A stretch of DNA of 64,000 nt from assembly GCA_963921795.1 (NCBI GenBank), contig OY997643.1, forward strand, positions 12,038,052 to 12,102,051, read 5' to 3'. Positions 22,973 through 34,089 of this stretch are shown here, piece after piece. Within the stretch, counting starts at the first letter, position 1; each line of letters begins with the position of its first letter. Source of the DNA: Nannobrachium achirus. Taxonomy: Eukaryota > Chordata > Actinopteri > Myctophiformes > Myctophidae. The translations under genes and the position numbers were made by a program. The notes under the pieces are model-generated. The model did no database searches and was not told the DNA's origin. It saw only the letters and a program-made list of their open reading frames with translations.

Positions 22973-25893
22973 CACTCTAAGAAAGAATTCTGTGACCGAG
23001 TAAATAGCACTATTAGAAAAAGTTATATTTACTCAATAAAATCACTGAATATCATGTATGTGATTGTTTGAGTAGGTCACACCAAACAAAATGAGTAAAA
23101 ATCCAACTGTTCTTTTTGAGTTAGATGTACATATATTATTTGAGTTAATTTCATGAGAATAAATTAGTATTTGACCAACTGATTTTATTCATGAATTATA
23201 CTCAATTTGTTTTGGTAATTTTCCTTCATAATATTTGAGTATGGAGTACTTATATGGATCAATTTAAAAAGACCCTTAATTATTATTCATTCCAACTTAA
23301 TAATCTTTCATCTCTCACAACAACTTAAACAATTGAGTAGATATGACTAAGATTCAAAATTGTACACAAGGGTTCATGGGAAAGTTCTACTGGAACATTC
23401 TGTCAACAAACAGCAGCAGCACACATCATCTTCAACAAGAAACCTGGAGAGTGTTTGCAAATATTGGTAAGTAGATTTACTGTATCTTTGTGCATATAGG
23501 CTACACAAATGTATTGGGTATAACTTATGTTCTTTACAAAGGTTTGCAGCTAGTTAAGGTTACAGTGAGGGGAATGTGCAAGCCCTCTAGTCATTGTGAC
23601 TTTTTGCATTTATTACAAGCTATGCACAGCTGCATACAATGGTGTGTACAATGAAGATAAAATGCACAGGTATAGGCCTACATTATTATCTACATGTCTT
23701 CTTTTTTACTCTCTTCCCCTCATCTCTGTCTTCCAGGTTAGTGCAAAGTTCAGGATGATCACCACACTGAATCTTGAGCCAAAATGTATAGCAATGTTGG
23801 ACTTCTATACCCCCAAACTACTGTCCATGTTCCAGTCCAAGAAGGGCAGTTTGGGCACAAATGAGTATTGTACTTCAGGTATGAAACTTTCATTTACTCT
23901 AACTGCTTTAATTATATTTCACCTGGCTAATGACAATAATTACTATATTAATTTATGCTAAACTCATCTTTATCCCCTGCAACTCTCTCTCCTGATTATT
24001 CATTTCTAAATGTATGTCTTAATAGCTACTAAGGACAGTCTCCCAGCTTCCGTTGCTAAAACTGGGTTGTGGAAACAATTGTATTGCCAAAGTTAATGTT
24101 AGTTATGAAAGTGCAGTCATACTTTTTCTTTATTGTTCAAATAATTATTTTTCTATTCTGCAGAGAGGAATCCCCAATCAACGAACACGAGAGGTCATCA
24201 TCCGATGTCTCATCGACCATCTGGAAGAAGATAGTGTCAAGATCAAGGACTTTCAAGTTAGTAAAATAAATGTTTTGACGTTTTAATGTCATCGTGGATG
24301 AGACCATCACATGCAAAGGAACAGCATAGTGATGTCCAGAGAATGAGGTTGTGACATTAGCTGAATGGCTGTTGCATGCGTTGCATGTCTGGTCCAACTG
24401 ATTCAAGATTATGCCCAGGGCTGCATGTGTGGAGACAGCTAGGATTGCTCAATGTGTGTCTGTGTGTCTTGTAACATTTAGCCTGAAAGTGAGCTCTAAA
24501 CAATTATCTTCACAATGTGTGCAGGAAGGAAGCTGCTGGTGCACCTGTCAGAGTAGAAGAGAAGTTGACAGAGGAGGTGATGATGAAGATGAAGATCTAC
24601 CTGCTGCAGAACCAAGAGGACTCAATGAATGAACCTACTGATGTAGGTATTGTGATTAAGGGCATCACTGCCCTCAACAATCTTGGGGATCTGCTGCTAT
24701 CTGTTGGGACTGTTCTATGCCTTTAATCTGAGATACCCCAAGAACCTCAGATATGGTCTTGAGATGTTCCAAAAAGTACTAGTTGAGTTGGATCCTGGAC
24801 ACCTTTCAGCCAAAGTTCAGAGACTGAAAAAATGTCTGCTTGCCCCGACTACTGTTCAGCAAGATGCTCTCAGAAAGTGGGTATAACCTACTGAAAGTGG
24901 ATTTATTGTCAAAACAGCATTTTTGCAATGGTATTTGTTGCTGATAGTAATTAGTTAATGTAAAGTGTTTGTTTCTGGTGCATTCGAGTCATAATGCAAA
25001 CAGGTCAGTTTAGCATATAGACATTACACGTGTGCATAGTCAATATGTTTAAATGTTGAGCTACTGTAAATGCTTATTTATTATTTCAAATTCCAAGTTG
25101 TGATTTTCTTTCATGCCAAATGGCCTCTGACTGTCTTCTTTAATGTATTTTGTGGTTATGACTTACTGTTCATTTGATGGGCTCATTGTTCTTATGGTGC
25201 ATAATGTTTGACAGACTGCTTACTTACAGTATGCACAGTTCAATTAGAGGTACTTATATACAGTATTGTGAACACACACTGCTCTTTAGTAAACAGAACA
25301 TTTTAAAAGTGTCAGGGATACCCCTTTCCTGATCATTATCTTTAAACATATTGTTTTTGCAGGCATTGTTGCATGTAATTTACATACTAAAGTATGTTGA
25401 ATGTTCATACTTGATGTGGTGTTACACTGGTCAAAATTAATTGATTAAAAAACATAATTATCTGCATAATTATTTCATGTGTATTCATTTGACATCATGT
25501 ACTCCTGGAGTAAAAGGTAAAGTAAATGAAAGGGGTAAATGGTACTATATGAATTAAATTAATAAAAGTAAATGAATAGAGTAAATGTGACATATTTGTT
25601 TTGTTAAATCATACTCTAATATTCAATTAGATCTACTTAATATTTCAATGTATTTACTTGTAGTCTTTTGTGGCATTGACTGCATAATTTAATTATATCT
25701 ACTCAATTTCTTTAGGTCATTGTACTCAATTTTAGTTGTTAATAAGTACGTAAAAGTTTTGGTTACTTTTACTCAAATTAATTGAGTATCATCTACCTGA
25801 TTTCATAACAGTAATATTTACTCAATATTTTTGAGTGTAAAAATGTTTCACCAATAAAATTGAGTAGAGCCTAGTTTTTGTTTTTAGAGTGTA
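22971..25893 (+). mobile_element. 2.9 kb TA-target element carrying a gene fragment
   Basis: The ends are CACTCTAAGAAAG and TTTTTAGAGTG (22973-25891), flanked by TA on each side. The other B copies show the empty site TTTTCTATCTTACTG. Both subterminal regions (about 23030-23350 and 25560-25870) are rich in TTGAGTA and ACTCAAT in either direction. The middle holds spliced exons of a SAMD3-like gene. A second element with the same CACTCT ends and TA target lies at 54136-55126. Confidence 0.85.
23737..24886 (+). pseudogene. SAMD3-like multicopy fish gene fragment inside the TA-target element
   Basis: Exon b (23737-23878, CCAG acceptor, GTATG donor) includes LDFYTPKLLSMFQSKKGSLG. Exon c (24164-24256, CTGCAG acceptor, GTTAGT donor, 31 codons) includes REVIIRCLIDHLEED. 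Exon d (from 24525 or 24529) includes [16 protein letters not shown] and, in another frame, [20 protein letters not shown] and [18 protein letters not shown], ending TAA. I recognise this order of motifs from fish proteins annotated as sterile alpha motif domain-containing protein 3-like; no SAM domain is in this fragment. A possible 5' exon ends at a GTAAGT donor at 23467. Defects: exons b and c do not join in phase, and a small deletion in exon d shifts the frame. The fragment lies wholly between the element's termini. Confidence 0.55.
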
Positions 25894-26407
25894 TCTTACT
25901 GTTTAAAGTGATTGTTTCATTCATTGTGTGTAGTGTTTTATCACCGCTGACTGCTGTGCGCGGTGCGTCGCGGAGGCGCCCGCTGTTATCGGCGGCGGCA
26001 TGGAGTTTGAAACGTTGACGAGGAAACATGGTTTTAAAGTCACCGTTGTTTCCTTGTTCTGTGGAGGAATGCAGTGTAGCCGTTGCAAAGGTGGTCGGAG
26101 CAGCAAGTGTAAAGTCCGCTGCCAGGTTGAATGGTGGTGTGGTGATTTTTGTCGATGAGGTGGAGAAGGCAAACACAGTTGTTGCAAACGGTGTGGTGAT
26201 AAAAGACACCTTTGTGTCTGTAACGCCTCTCGCTACACCTGCGACTAAAGTTTTAATGTCAAACATCCCCCCGTTCATAAGCGATCAGCTCATTGTTAAA
26301 GGAGCTAAAGTCAACTTTTTCTTGAAAAACGGATGCTAAAATAAAAATAATGTTTCGAAAATATTTTATAAAAAAATAAGCTTCATACATGTGTTTCTAA
26401 TGAATAA
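25892..26407 (+). repeat. B unit, copy 2, 3' part, with half of the TTAA palindrome
   Basis: It continues copy 2 through the ORF1 start to TTAA at 26296-26299 and then the first half only of the TTAA palindrome. After about 26407 the sequence switches to C-II. Confidence 0.8.
26000..26295 (+). pseudogene. Tx1-like LINE ORF1, N-terminal fragment (copy 2)
   Basis: The ATG frame begins MEFETLTRKHGFKV; a second frame, one base off, continues ECSVAVAKVVGAASVKSAAR, LNGGVVIFVDEVEKANTVV and SNIPPFISDQLI. The pattern (AAR-NGGVV-F, then S-IPPF) is that of ORF1 in Tx1-like L1 LINEs, an RNA-binding protein needed for retrotransposition. The frame change is present in all copies. Here only the N-terminal half exists. 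Confidence 0.75.
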
Positions 26408-26668
26408 ATTGTGCGCTTTTACGCCGTGTGTTTTTTCTTGGTGTGAAGGCGGGTTTAAGGCCTATTCACACTGAGCTGGTGTTGCGTATGTTTGCGCAGT
26501 ATACCATTCATTTCCAATGGGGGCTGGCGTGGAGCCCGTCTTGCGCGATACGTCAAAAAATGCCCAATTTCACGCTGAGCGCACGCATCAGACCGACTGA
26601 GAAATTTGAATAAAGCTCGCACCCACGCACGCACAAATCCTGTGCGTGCGTGAGCTCTTGAAGCCAAT
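26408..26668 (+). repeat. C-II segment, first part (round 1)
   Basis: It begins GTGCGCTTTTACGCCGTGTG and continues AAGGCGGGTTTAAGGCCTATTCAC; related copies are at 49052, 53428 and 56147. It is interrupted at 26669 and resumes at 29505. Confidence 0.8.
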
Positions 26669-26797
26669 TGGCCAAATTCCAATCTCCCCCCTAAACCCTG
26701 TTGACTGTTAACTCACGGACACCCCCCTAGTGGTGAGCAAAGGAACTTCTGTGGACTTAGCTAGAGGGTACAGCTCCAAAGGGAACGGAACAGCACT

Positions 26798-27183
26798 CTA
26801 GATCAGTGGTTCTCAACCTGTGGGTTGGGACAGGGGTTAGGACCCCCTGGGGGTCCGCAAATTATTTTGAGGGGTCCCCAGATGATTATTAATGTGTGAC
26901 ATTGTTTTCTCAACAGTAAACAAACCAACATAAAGTTTATAGAGGGTATCTGCACATTATCTAAAGTGTCAAAAACATTGTCCAAATAATATATATCAGA
27001 GGCAGAAATTGTGGAAATAGCATATCTACATGCTCACAACACCTCGCAACGTTAGGCGCTGTGAGCATGTAGATCTGCTATTTTCCCGATAGAACCGTGT
27101 TATACAAAGCCCCCTGACCAGTTCAAATATGATTCTTTTGGGAGTTGTTGCCTGAAAACGTTAAGAAAGAACCACTGCTAGAT
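26798..27183. mobile_element. hAT-Charlie-like MITE carrying a hairpin
   Basis: It begins CAGTGGTTCTCAACCTGTGG, the classic Charlie/MER5-type terminus, and ends AAGAACCACTG (26804-27177). CTAGAT flanks both ends (6 bp, perhaps an eroded 8). The 75 bp hairpin at 27012-27086 lies inside. Confidence 0.7.
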
Positions 27184-27281
27184 GAGTGTTTTATTCATGA
27201 CACTTTACATCACATTTAATAATCTTTACTGTCCTTATTTACAGTAATTGGTTCAAAGTATGTGATTGTTGATTATTATTA

Positions 27282-29023
27282 CTAGAAGCTCGGCCGCCCG
27301 AAGGGCGGCCGAGCGTCTAGTCGGTGCCCTGGCCAACTCGGGAACAATGTAAATAGGGGATGAATGCCCCGCCCTTTAATGCAAACCCCATTATACCTGT
27401 TGTCATAGGATCTGTTTTGACCATCTGTTTGCGTGTGTCCATTTATGCCCATGGCTTGTGAGATGCGTCGGTTATCTCCATATATAGAGATTCAACACGT
27501 GCAAAGTACAGGAGTGATGTCAGAATGAGTCAGCAGAAGTGATGTCAGAATGCCCATATGCCCATATATGGAGATCTCTGTATCTGTGTCCCCTTTATGC
27601 CCATATACGGAGATTGCGTCCATTTTATGTCACAATGAGTCAGCGCTTGCGCCGATACATCCATTTATGCCCATATATGTAGATGTACGGCCGAGCGTCT
27701 AGTCGGCGCCCTAGCCAACTCGGGAACAATGTAAATATGCCCAAATATGGAGATCTCTGTAGGACCCGTTATGCCCATATATGGAGATGCGCGGCCGAGC
27801 GTCTAGTCGGCGCCCTAGCCAACTCGGGAACAATGTAAATATGCCCATATATGGAGATATGGAGATCTCTGTATCTGTGTCCCCTTTATGCCCATATACG
27901 GAGATTGCGTCCATTTTATGTCACAATGAGTCAGCGCTTGCGCCGATACATCCATTTATGCCCATATATGGAGATGTGCGGCCGAGCGTCTAGTCGGCGC
28001 CCTAGCCAACTCGGGAACAATGTAAATATGCCCATATATGGAGATCTCTGTAGGACCCGTTATGCCCATATATGGAGATGCGCGGCCGAGCGTCTAGTCG
28101 GCGCCCTAGCCAACTCGGGAACAATGTAAATATGCCCATATATGGAGATATGGAGATCTCTGTATCTGTGTCCCCTTTATGCCCATATACGGAGATTGCG
28201 TCCATTTTATGTCACAATGAGTCAGCGCTTGCGCCGATACATACATTTATGCCCATATATGGAGATGTGCGGCCGAGCGTCTAGTCGGCGCCCTAGCCAA
28301 CTCGGGAACAATGTAAATATGCCCATATATGGAGATCTCTGTAGGACCCGTTATGCCCATATATGGAGATGCGCGGCCGAGCGTCTAGTCGGCGCCCTAG
28401 CCAACTCGGGAACAATGTAAATAATATGCCCATATATGGAGATCTCTGTAGGACCCGTTTTGACCATCTGTTTGCCTGTTTGTCTTTGAGTCAGCAGAAG
28501 TGATGTCAGAATGCCCATATGCCCATATATAGAGATCTCTGTATCTGTGTCCCCTTTATGCCCATATACGGAGATTGCGTCCATTGTATGTCACAATGAG
28601 TCAGCGCTTGCGCCGATACGTCCATTTATGCCCATATATGGAGATGGGCGGCCGAGCGTCTAGTCGGCCCTGGCCAACTCGGGAACAATGTAAATATGCC
28701 CGTGTTGTCATAGAAGTGTGGGGTCATGTGGTGTACGTGATGTCAGAGCCTTTTATGAAGTGATGTCACAATGACATGATTTCCTCCGGAACAGCCTGAT
28801 GTCAACAATCAGCTCCGCATAAGGAGATTCCGAACGTTTTGCGCCGTTTCGGAAAAAACGTGCGTCGGGTCGGGTCGAGGCCCGGCACTGCACTCCGTGC
28901 CGCGGCAGGGAACGCGCGTGCCGAATCTGAAGCCGGTGGGACGAACGGTTCTCGAGATACGCGGATTACAGACACACACGCAGACAGACAGACACGCAGA
29001 GACTTCTCGCATTTATAGATAGA
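27282..29023 (-). mobile_element. non-autonomous Helitron
   Basis: Read on the minus strand it starts TCTATCTATAAATGCGAG and ends with a 12 bp stem hairpin (GCTCGGCCGCCC TTC GGGCGGCCGAGC), then TTCTAG. The flanks are A before and T after, the canonical Helitron target, with no duplication. A TCTG-rich stretch follows the 5' end. No Rep/helicase frame is present. The middle is a tandem array. Confidence 0.85.
27690..28440. repeat. 291 bp tandem repeat inside the Helitron
   Basis: Matching points recur at 27711/28002, 27781/28072 and 27851/28142. Each unit holds two copies of GCGGCCGAGCGTCTAGTCGG and several copies of ATGCCCATATATGGAGAT. Single-unit variants extend to 28680. Frames here are repeat translations. 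Confidence 0.9.
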
Positions 29024-29812
29024 TAATAGGCTAGATACATTAATCTATTCATTTTAATTTCTGTTGATGGGTTATAATGTTATTCGTTTTAAATTGTATT
29101 TCCATATTCTGCATTTACCTTGCATATGTCTTATCATGTGCCCCTCATTTTTAACTAAATATATAGGCTATCTTCCATCCTGTCTCCCTTCCAGAAGAAA
29201 GCACTACTGCTTGTTGACGTTCTAACCGCGATTCGTGACTCATCTCCACATTTAAATGATTGACATTTGGAGGATTCAGCTGATTCCCCTAGTAACGCTA
29301 TGAACTGTGGGTAATTCCTTTGTCAAAGGCTGCAAATGTACAGACTTAAGGAAAGTCAACAAAAAGGGGCATTCCCGCACCCTCACGGACTTACCGATTT
29401 TACATTGGAACAACCCTCAAGCCCTTATGCCCCAACGTGAACGCGCACGCTGACTTTGGCTAAGTCAGTGAGTCAGCAAGTCAACGGTTTGGAATTTGGC
29501 CATTATGAAAGCAAGCAGTGCTGCTCTGCGTGTAGGTGGGTCTGTGTGAAATGACAGGGACAGAGTGACTGTCAATCAATAACAGCCTCGTGGACTGGAG
29601 GCGCACAGAATTTCGTTCATATGCGTTTTTACGGCGTGTTTTTTATCTCGGTGTGAAGGCGGGTTGAGATATATTTTAAAATGTTGTTTGCCTTGATTCT
29701 GCTTCTCTCTCATGCTCTGTGTGTGCGTGTGAGTGTAAACAGTAAACACACACCCACCCCCACATCTGCCTTTGTGTGTGCTGTCACTGCTGTTATCATA
29801 CTTTGTTTGCAC

Positions 29813-30455
29813 ATTTAGTCAAGGACCCACAAGCCCAAAAGCTCAAGGAATAGGGGTGATACCTGTGATGTCTTGCCGTACTTTTTATTTCTGTTTTATC
29901 TATTAGTTTGGTCATTAAGGTCCACAGAATGACAGGCCTGCTCTGCCAGAAACATCGCAAAAAAAGGTTATGGCCATTTGTATATTCACTGTCCCATCGA
30001 CTTCACTATACAGGAAAAGAAAAATATTTAAAAAAGAAAATAAATGTGCTTTAAGTAGCATGTGAGGGGGCAAACTAGGGGTTCTTCATGCTTCTGAATG
30101 AAGTGACTTTTTTGATGACTCATCACTTTTTACAATTTTGGGGGGCCAAAATTTTGCCCAAGGAATGTTTTTCATGCAAAACAAATGCTTGCAATGGATT
30201 CAGAATCGTGAAGAACCCCTAGTTTGACCCCTCACATGCTACTTAAAGCAGATTTATTTTTTGTATTCTTTTCCTGTTAGTGGAGTCGATGGGACAGTGA
30301 ATATACAAATGGTCATTTTCGCGATGTTTCCGGCAGAGCAGGCCTCTCATTCTGTGGACCTTAATGACCAAACTAATAGATAAAACAGAAATAAAAAGTA
30401 CGGCAGAACATCACAGGTCCTCTCCCATTATCAGGGACTGGGTCCCTGACTAATT
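29813..30455. mobile_element. 637 bp foldback element with ATT target duplication
   Basis: The ends are TAGTCAAGGACCCA and TGGGTCCCTGACTA (29816-30452), flanked by ATT. Copies at 4490, 49985 and 56722 give the empty site GCACATTCCTTCCCCC or close variants. Arms of about 230 bp pair along most of their length. A 3 bp target suits Harbinger-like elements. There is no coding capacity. Confidence 0.85.
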
Positions 30456-30796
30456 CCTTCCCCCTGCACTTTTACAAAGTCAGTTATTGTTCAGTTACAA
30501 GTAGCCTAGACCTACAGCTGAGATCATTGCAAACACCATCACACCCAAATGTAGGCCTATAGGCATTCTGATTCTTCTGCCTGCAGCTAACATTTTATTC
30601 ATGTAGTAATATATTATACACACTCGCACACGCACGCACGCACACACGCACGCACGCACACTGTCCATGCCAGTGAACAGTTGTTCACCCAAGAAAATTC
30701 CACAAACACAGTCTACTGCCATTTCACTGTTACACTACAGCATTTTTCATATTACCAAATGCATTTAAAGAGACACATTCATGACTATTCGGCTTC

Positions 30797-31465
30797 TTAA
30801 CTCATTTAGTGCCTATCCCGAACAAGTTCGGCTTTTCTTCGGCAAAAAAACTTTTTTTGGACCAATGTGGGTGGTCCTGGATCGTCCAGCGCTTTCCAAC
30901 GAGCCATTTTAGATGGTCCGACGATTTATTCCATTGAAAATGGTTTAAAATAAAGTTTAGACCCCCCCCCCCCCCCCAATGTTCACTGAATGTTCACTGT
31001 CGGCGGCGCGACGTATTCCAGTGTGCCTATCCCGAACTAGTCCGGCTTTTTTAATAAAATGAATAAAATAATCCGAGGCCGCACCAAGCCTGGCTCTAAA
31101 TTTAAAATAGGCCGCCGACCGAAAGCCCTTTCCACCGTCCCGTAAACGGGCAACGCCGCCGCATCGCGCCGCCGAATCCAATACAAAGTCACATCTTTAG
31201 AGAGCATTTTCTCTGAACTGTGTTCTAATCTTAGCTTGAACATTTTATTTACGGATCGCCGAATATCTATCTTCTAAATGAGCTATCAGCCTATAGCTAT
31301 CTGTAGCCATTTCATCCGGGTCCTTCTCATCACAAGCACAAACATGTACACGCGCGTCACTGCCACATGGGTCCCTGTCTGTTGCAGCGCTCGCCTATGG
31401 AGTAATGCCTGGCCACCTCAACAGACTTTGACTTTGGCGCCCCCAAGTGGCACAGAAAGGGTTAA
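30797..31465. mobile_element. 661 bp TTAA-target element (piggyBac-like MITE)
   Basis: TTAA flanks the insert (30801-31461). C-II copies at 50340 and 57104 show the empty site CTTCTTAAAGGAGTAG. The termini CTCATTTAGTGCC and GGCACAGAAAGGG are imperfect inverted repeats; CCCTTT at the right end suits piggyBac. It contains a poly-C tract at 30962-30977. Confidence 0.75.
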
Positions 31466-32250
31466 AGGAGTAGTTCACCCCCAAAATGACTTTTTCTTTT
31501 GTATTTGTTGCATTCCTAAGACAAAAAATGTATTATAGTAAATTTACATTGATTCTGGATGCATGGGGACCCAAATGCATTTGTGTGAGAATCAATGGGG
31601 GTGAAATTTACTTGACCCTTGACCCTAAATGTACCCCCACAATATACATTGTTTATTGCAAATGAGCAGGGACTTACGGATGTATTTATCCATTCTGTGT
31701 CCTCCAGACCTCTACATGTAAATGATGAGAGGACACAGCAACAAAGACTGGCTTTCGCTTATCTCCCGATTAGGGAATTATGACAATGCCCACAAATCAA
31801 TGCTATACTATGGTATACTGTAGGGTTAAAGTGGCTAAGTGGTGTCTGCGTGCGTGTTTGTGAATAAATGATTGAGGCCCATCCCTTACATGATTTGAAG
31901 GCACTGAAAACATGGATATCACTTCTCTTTGAGAGTATTTTGAGATACAGCGGGCCGTGGTCATTTTGCTAGAACTTCAATCAAGTGTATAATGTTTTTT
32001 TAAGGGTTGGTAGTTGGAACCGTGAGTGCATTATAATTCCTGGCTCAACCTACAAGTTCACCACATGTCGCAGTGTGTCGTGTAGTGAGCTTATAGATCG
32101 GCTATTTTCAGAGTGCAACCCAACATACAATGACTTGTCTTTTAGTTCAAAAGACAGCCAGCAAAAACTAAAAAAGGGGAACAGAAGAGAAGGGGTGGGA
32201 GGAAGAAAGGATAGATCGCCTGCTTCAACACGCTCATGCATGTACGCGCA

Positions 32251-32340
<90 letters not shown>

Positions 32341-32595
32341 AGAGATAGAGAGAGAGCAGGGATTATTGCCATGTTGACTTGTGCTGGACATTTTTGTCAA
32401 AATTACATTTTTGACAAAATAAGCAGACAATAGTATTAACAGAAACATACAGTATGAAGAGATAGCCCTTCATTCTTACTATGATTCTTCTACAGTGGCT
32501 CTCAAATGTTTTCTTTGCAAGGACTCTGACTCTGAGAGTGTTCAAATGGAACCAAATGTCCATTTAGTGACCCCTGCTCCCTTTCCTGACCCCTG

Positions 32596-32681
<86 letters not shown>

Positions 32682-32785
32682 GCGCGTGCGTGCGTGCGTG
32701 CGTGCATGTGCGTGTGAGAGAGGAATGCACTATACATGTGTGTACTACTGTGTGGATCCTCAAACAGTCTGAAACTGTCTCAGTG

Positions 32786-33446
32786 TAATCTGCCCAACAA
32801 CAGCTGACCAGTACAGTAAGTAGTCATACAGTCAGGCTATACAGACAATTAATTTGATTATCTTATAATTGCGCATCCCCACAATGACATCATAAAAATA
32901 TTAACTTGTTTTTTAAGATGATTCTTAAAGTGACAGTAACCCTTTAGGTGACAGGCCCCCTTTAAGTGAATGTGGCCTACATCTGATCTGGCCTAGATAT
33001 GGCCTACATCTTGACACAAACAGGTCAAAGTTTTGCCCCGGTGCCCTTACCACCACTGAATCTATGAGTCATGATGGGTTGTTCACTTACAACTGGTTTA
33101 GACCTTACATAGGATGACTCGCAACCTAATTTTGGAATACTCCATGATAAAGAGAATCTTATAATGTGCTTTTATTTGAAACATGTGTATTTTGCTTAAA
33201 TTAATACGCATGTGCTGTGTAATTAAAGATGGACTGTGACTCAATGTTTGCGACAGGCTTAGCCTATTTGATTAACTCAAACTACAGTGACTTGTTATCT
33301 CCAAATTGCTTAGCCTGTGATGAACTCAAACATACAATGACTTTCTGTCTCATTTAACTGTGCTCAAAGAATGTAAACTGATTAATCCAATCAAAAGCAT
33401 CAGCTTTTGATTGTCCCATGGCCGCTTGTTGATTAACTTGCTGCTT
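32786..33446 (+). repeat. A segment (round 1)
   Basis: This shared spacer includes GCCTAGATATGGCCTACATC and AATCAAAAGCATCAGC-type stretches and ends GATTAACTTGCTGCTTG before the next B. It recurs near 43877-44425, 51991-52509 and 58560-59189, and in part at 37423-37716. No gene. Confidence 0.85.
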
Positions 33447-33823
33447 GTACCTTGAACCTTGGAGGTGTGTGTTTTAATTCCTGGTCCCTATACTACTATT
33501 GTCTTTAATGTGGTCAGGAGATATTGTCTTTGCTGTTGTTGGAGGAATGCTGTATATGGAGGAATGCTGTATATGGAGGAAAGGACATATCTCTGAATAA
33601 ACCAGGTGTTGTTACTTCGTATTCGCTCTCCTATTTCGGCCTCGCTTCACGGGTAACTTGAGCACTTTCAGACTCAAGGTTTGTATCCAAAAGGTTTAAG
33701 AAAAACCTAGCTATCACTCCACCTTGTAGATCTGCCTTTTGGGGGGGAATGTGGTCAATGCTATTATTCATAATGATGTAATTATGTTTCTATGTTTGTC
33801 AAGGTGCTAATTTCACCTTTCTT

Positions 33824-33884
<61 letters not shown>

Positions 33885-34089
33885 TCTCACTCTGCGTGCA
33901 TGCGTGTGTGAGGTGAGCGGAGGGTGGCGTGGAGTGGTGTGGTGTGGAGTGAGGTTTCTAGGAGCGAGTGAGCTTGTTTTCTATCTTACTGTTTAAAGTG
34001 ATTGTTTCATTCATTGTGTGTAGTGTTTAAGCACCGCTGACTGCTGTGCGCGGTGCGTTGCGGAGGCGGCCGCTGTTATCGGCGGCGGC
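33447..34089 (+). repeat. B unit, copy 3, 5' region
   Basis: This is probably the LINE 5' untranslated region. It holds GGAGGAATGCTGTATATGG direct repeats, AATAAACCAGGTGTTG, a CT tract (33831-33894) and GAGCGGAGGGTGGCGTGGAG, up to the ORF1 ATG. Confidence 0.75.

Larger units (their letters stand above)
26669..29504. mobile_element. 2.8 kb insertion with short inverted ends, itself invaded twice
   Basis: C-II copies at 49668 and 56401 read AAGCCAATGAAAGCAAG without a break. Here the same site holds TGGCCAAATTCCAA on the left and TTGGAATTTGGCCA on the right. Within it lie a hAT element (26804-27177) and a Helitron (27282-29023). The target duplication is at most AT. No coding sequence is recognised; 29030-29500 is otherwise featureless. 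Confidence 0.6.
29505..32785 (+). repeat. C-II segment, main part (round 1)
   Basis: It contains, in order, the AAACAGTAAACACACACCC block, an inserted foldback (29816-30452), a CA/CG tract (about 30619-30661), an inserted TTAA element (30801-31461), the block starting GGTTGGTAGTTGGAACCGTG, CA (32257-32336), and GT (32598-32706). Bases 31466-31800 differ from the other rounds. No gene is recognised. Confidence 0.8.

Noticed and set aside
27711-28420. Repeated 67-92 codon frames
   Set aside because: They recur every 291 bases in the Helitron's tandem array and follow the repeat.
33447-34089. B unit as a long terminal repeat of an LTR retrotransposon
   Set aside because: No TG..CA ends, primer-binding site or polypurine tract; it is followed directly by a Tx1-like ORF1, so a LINE 5' region is more likely.
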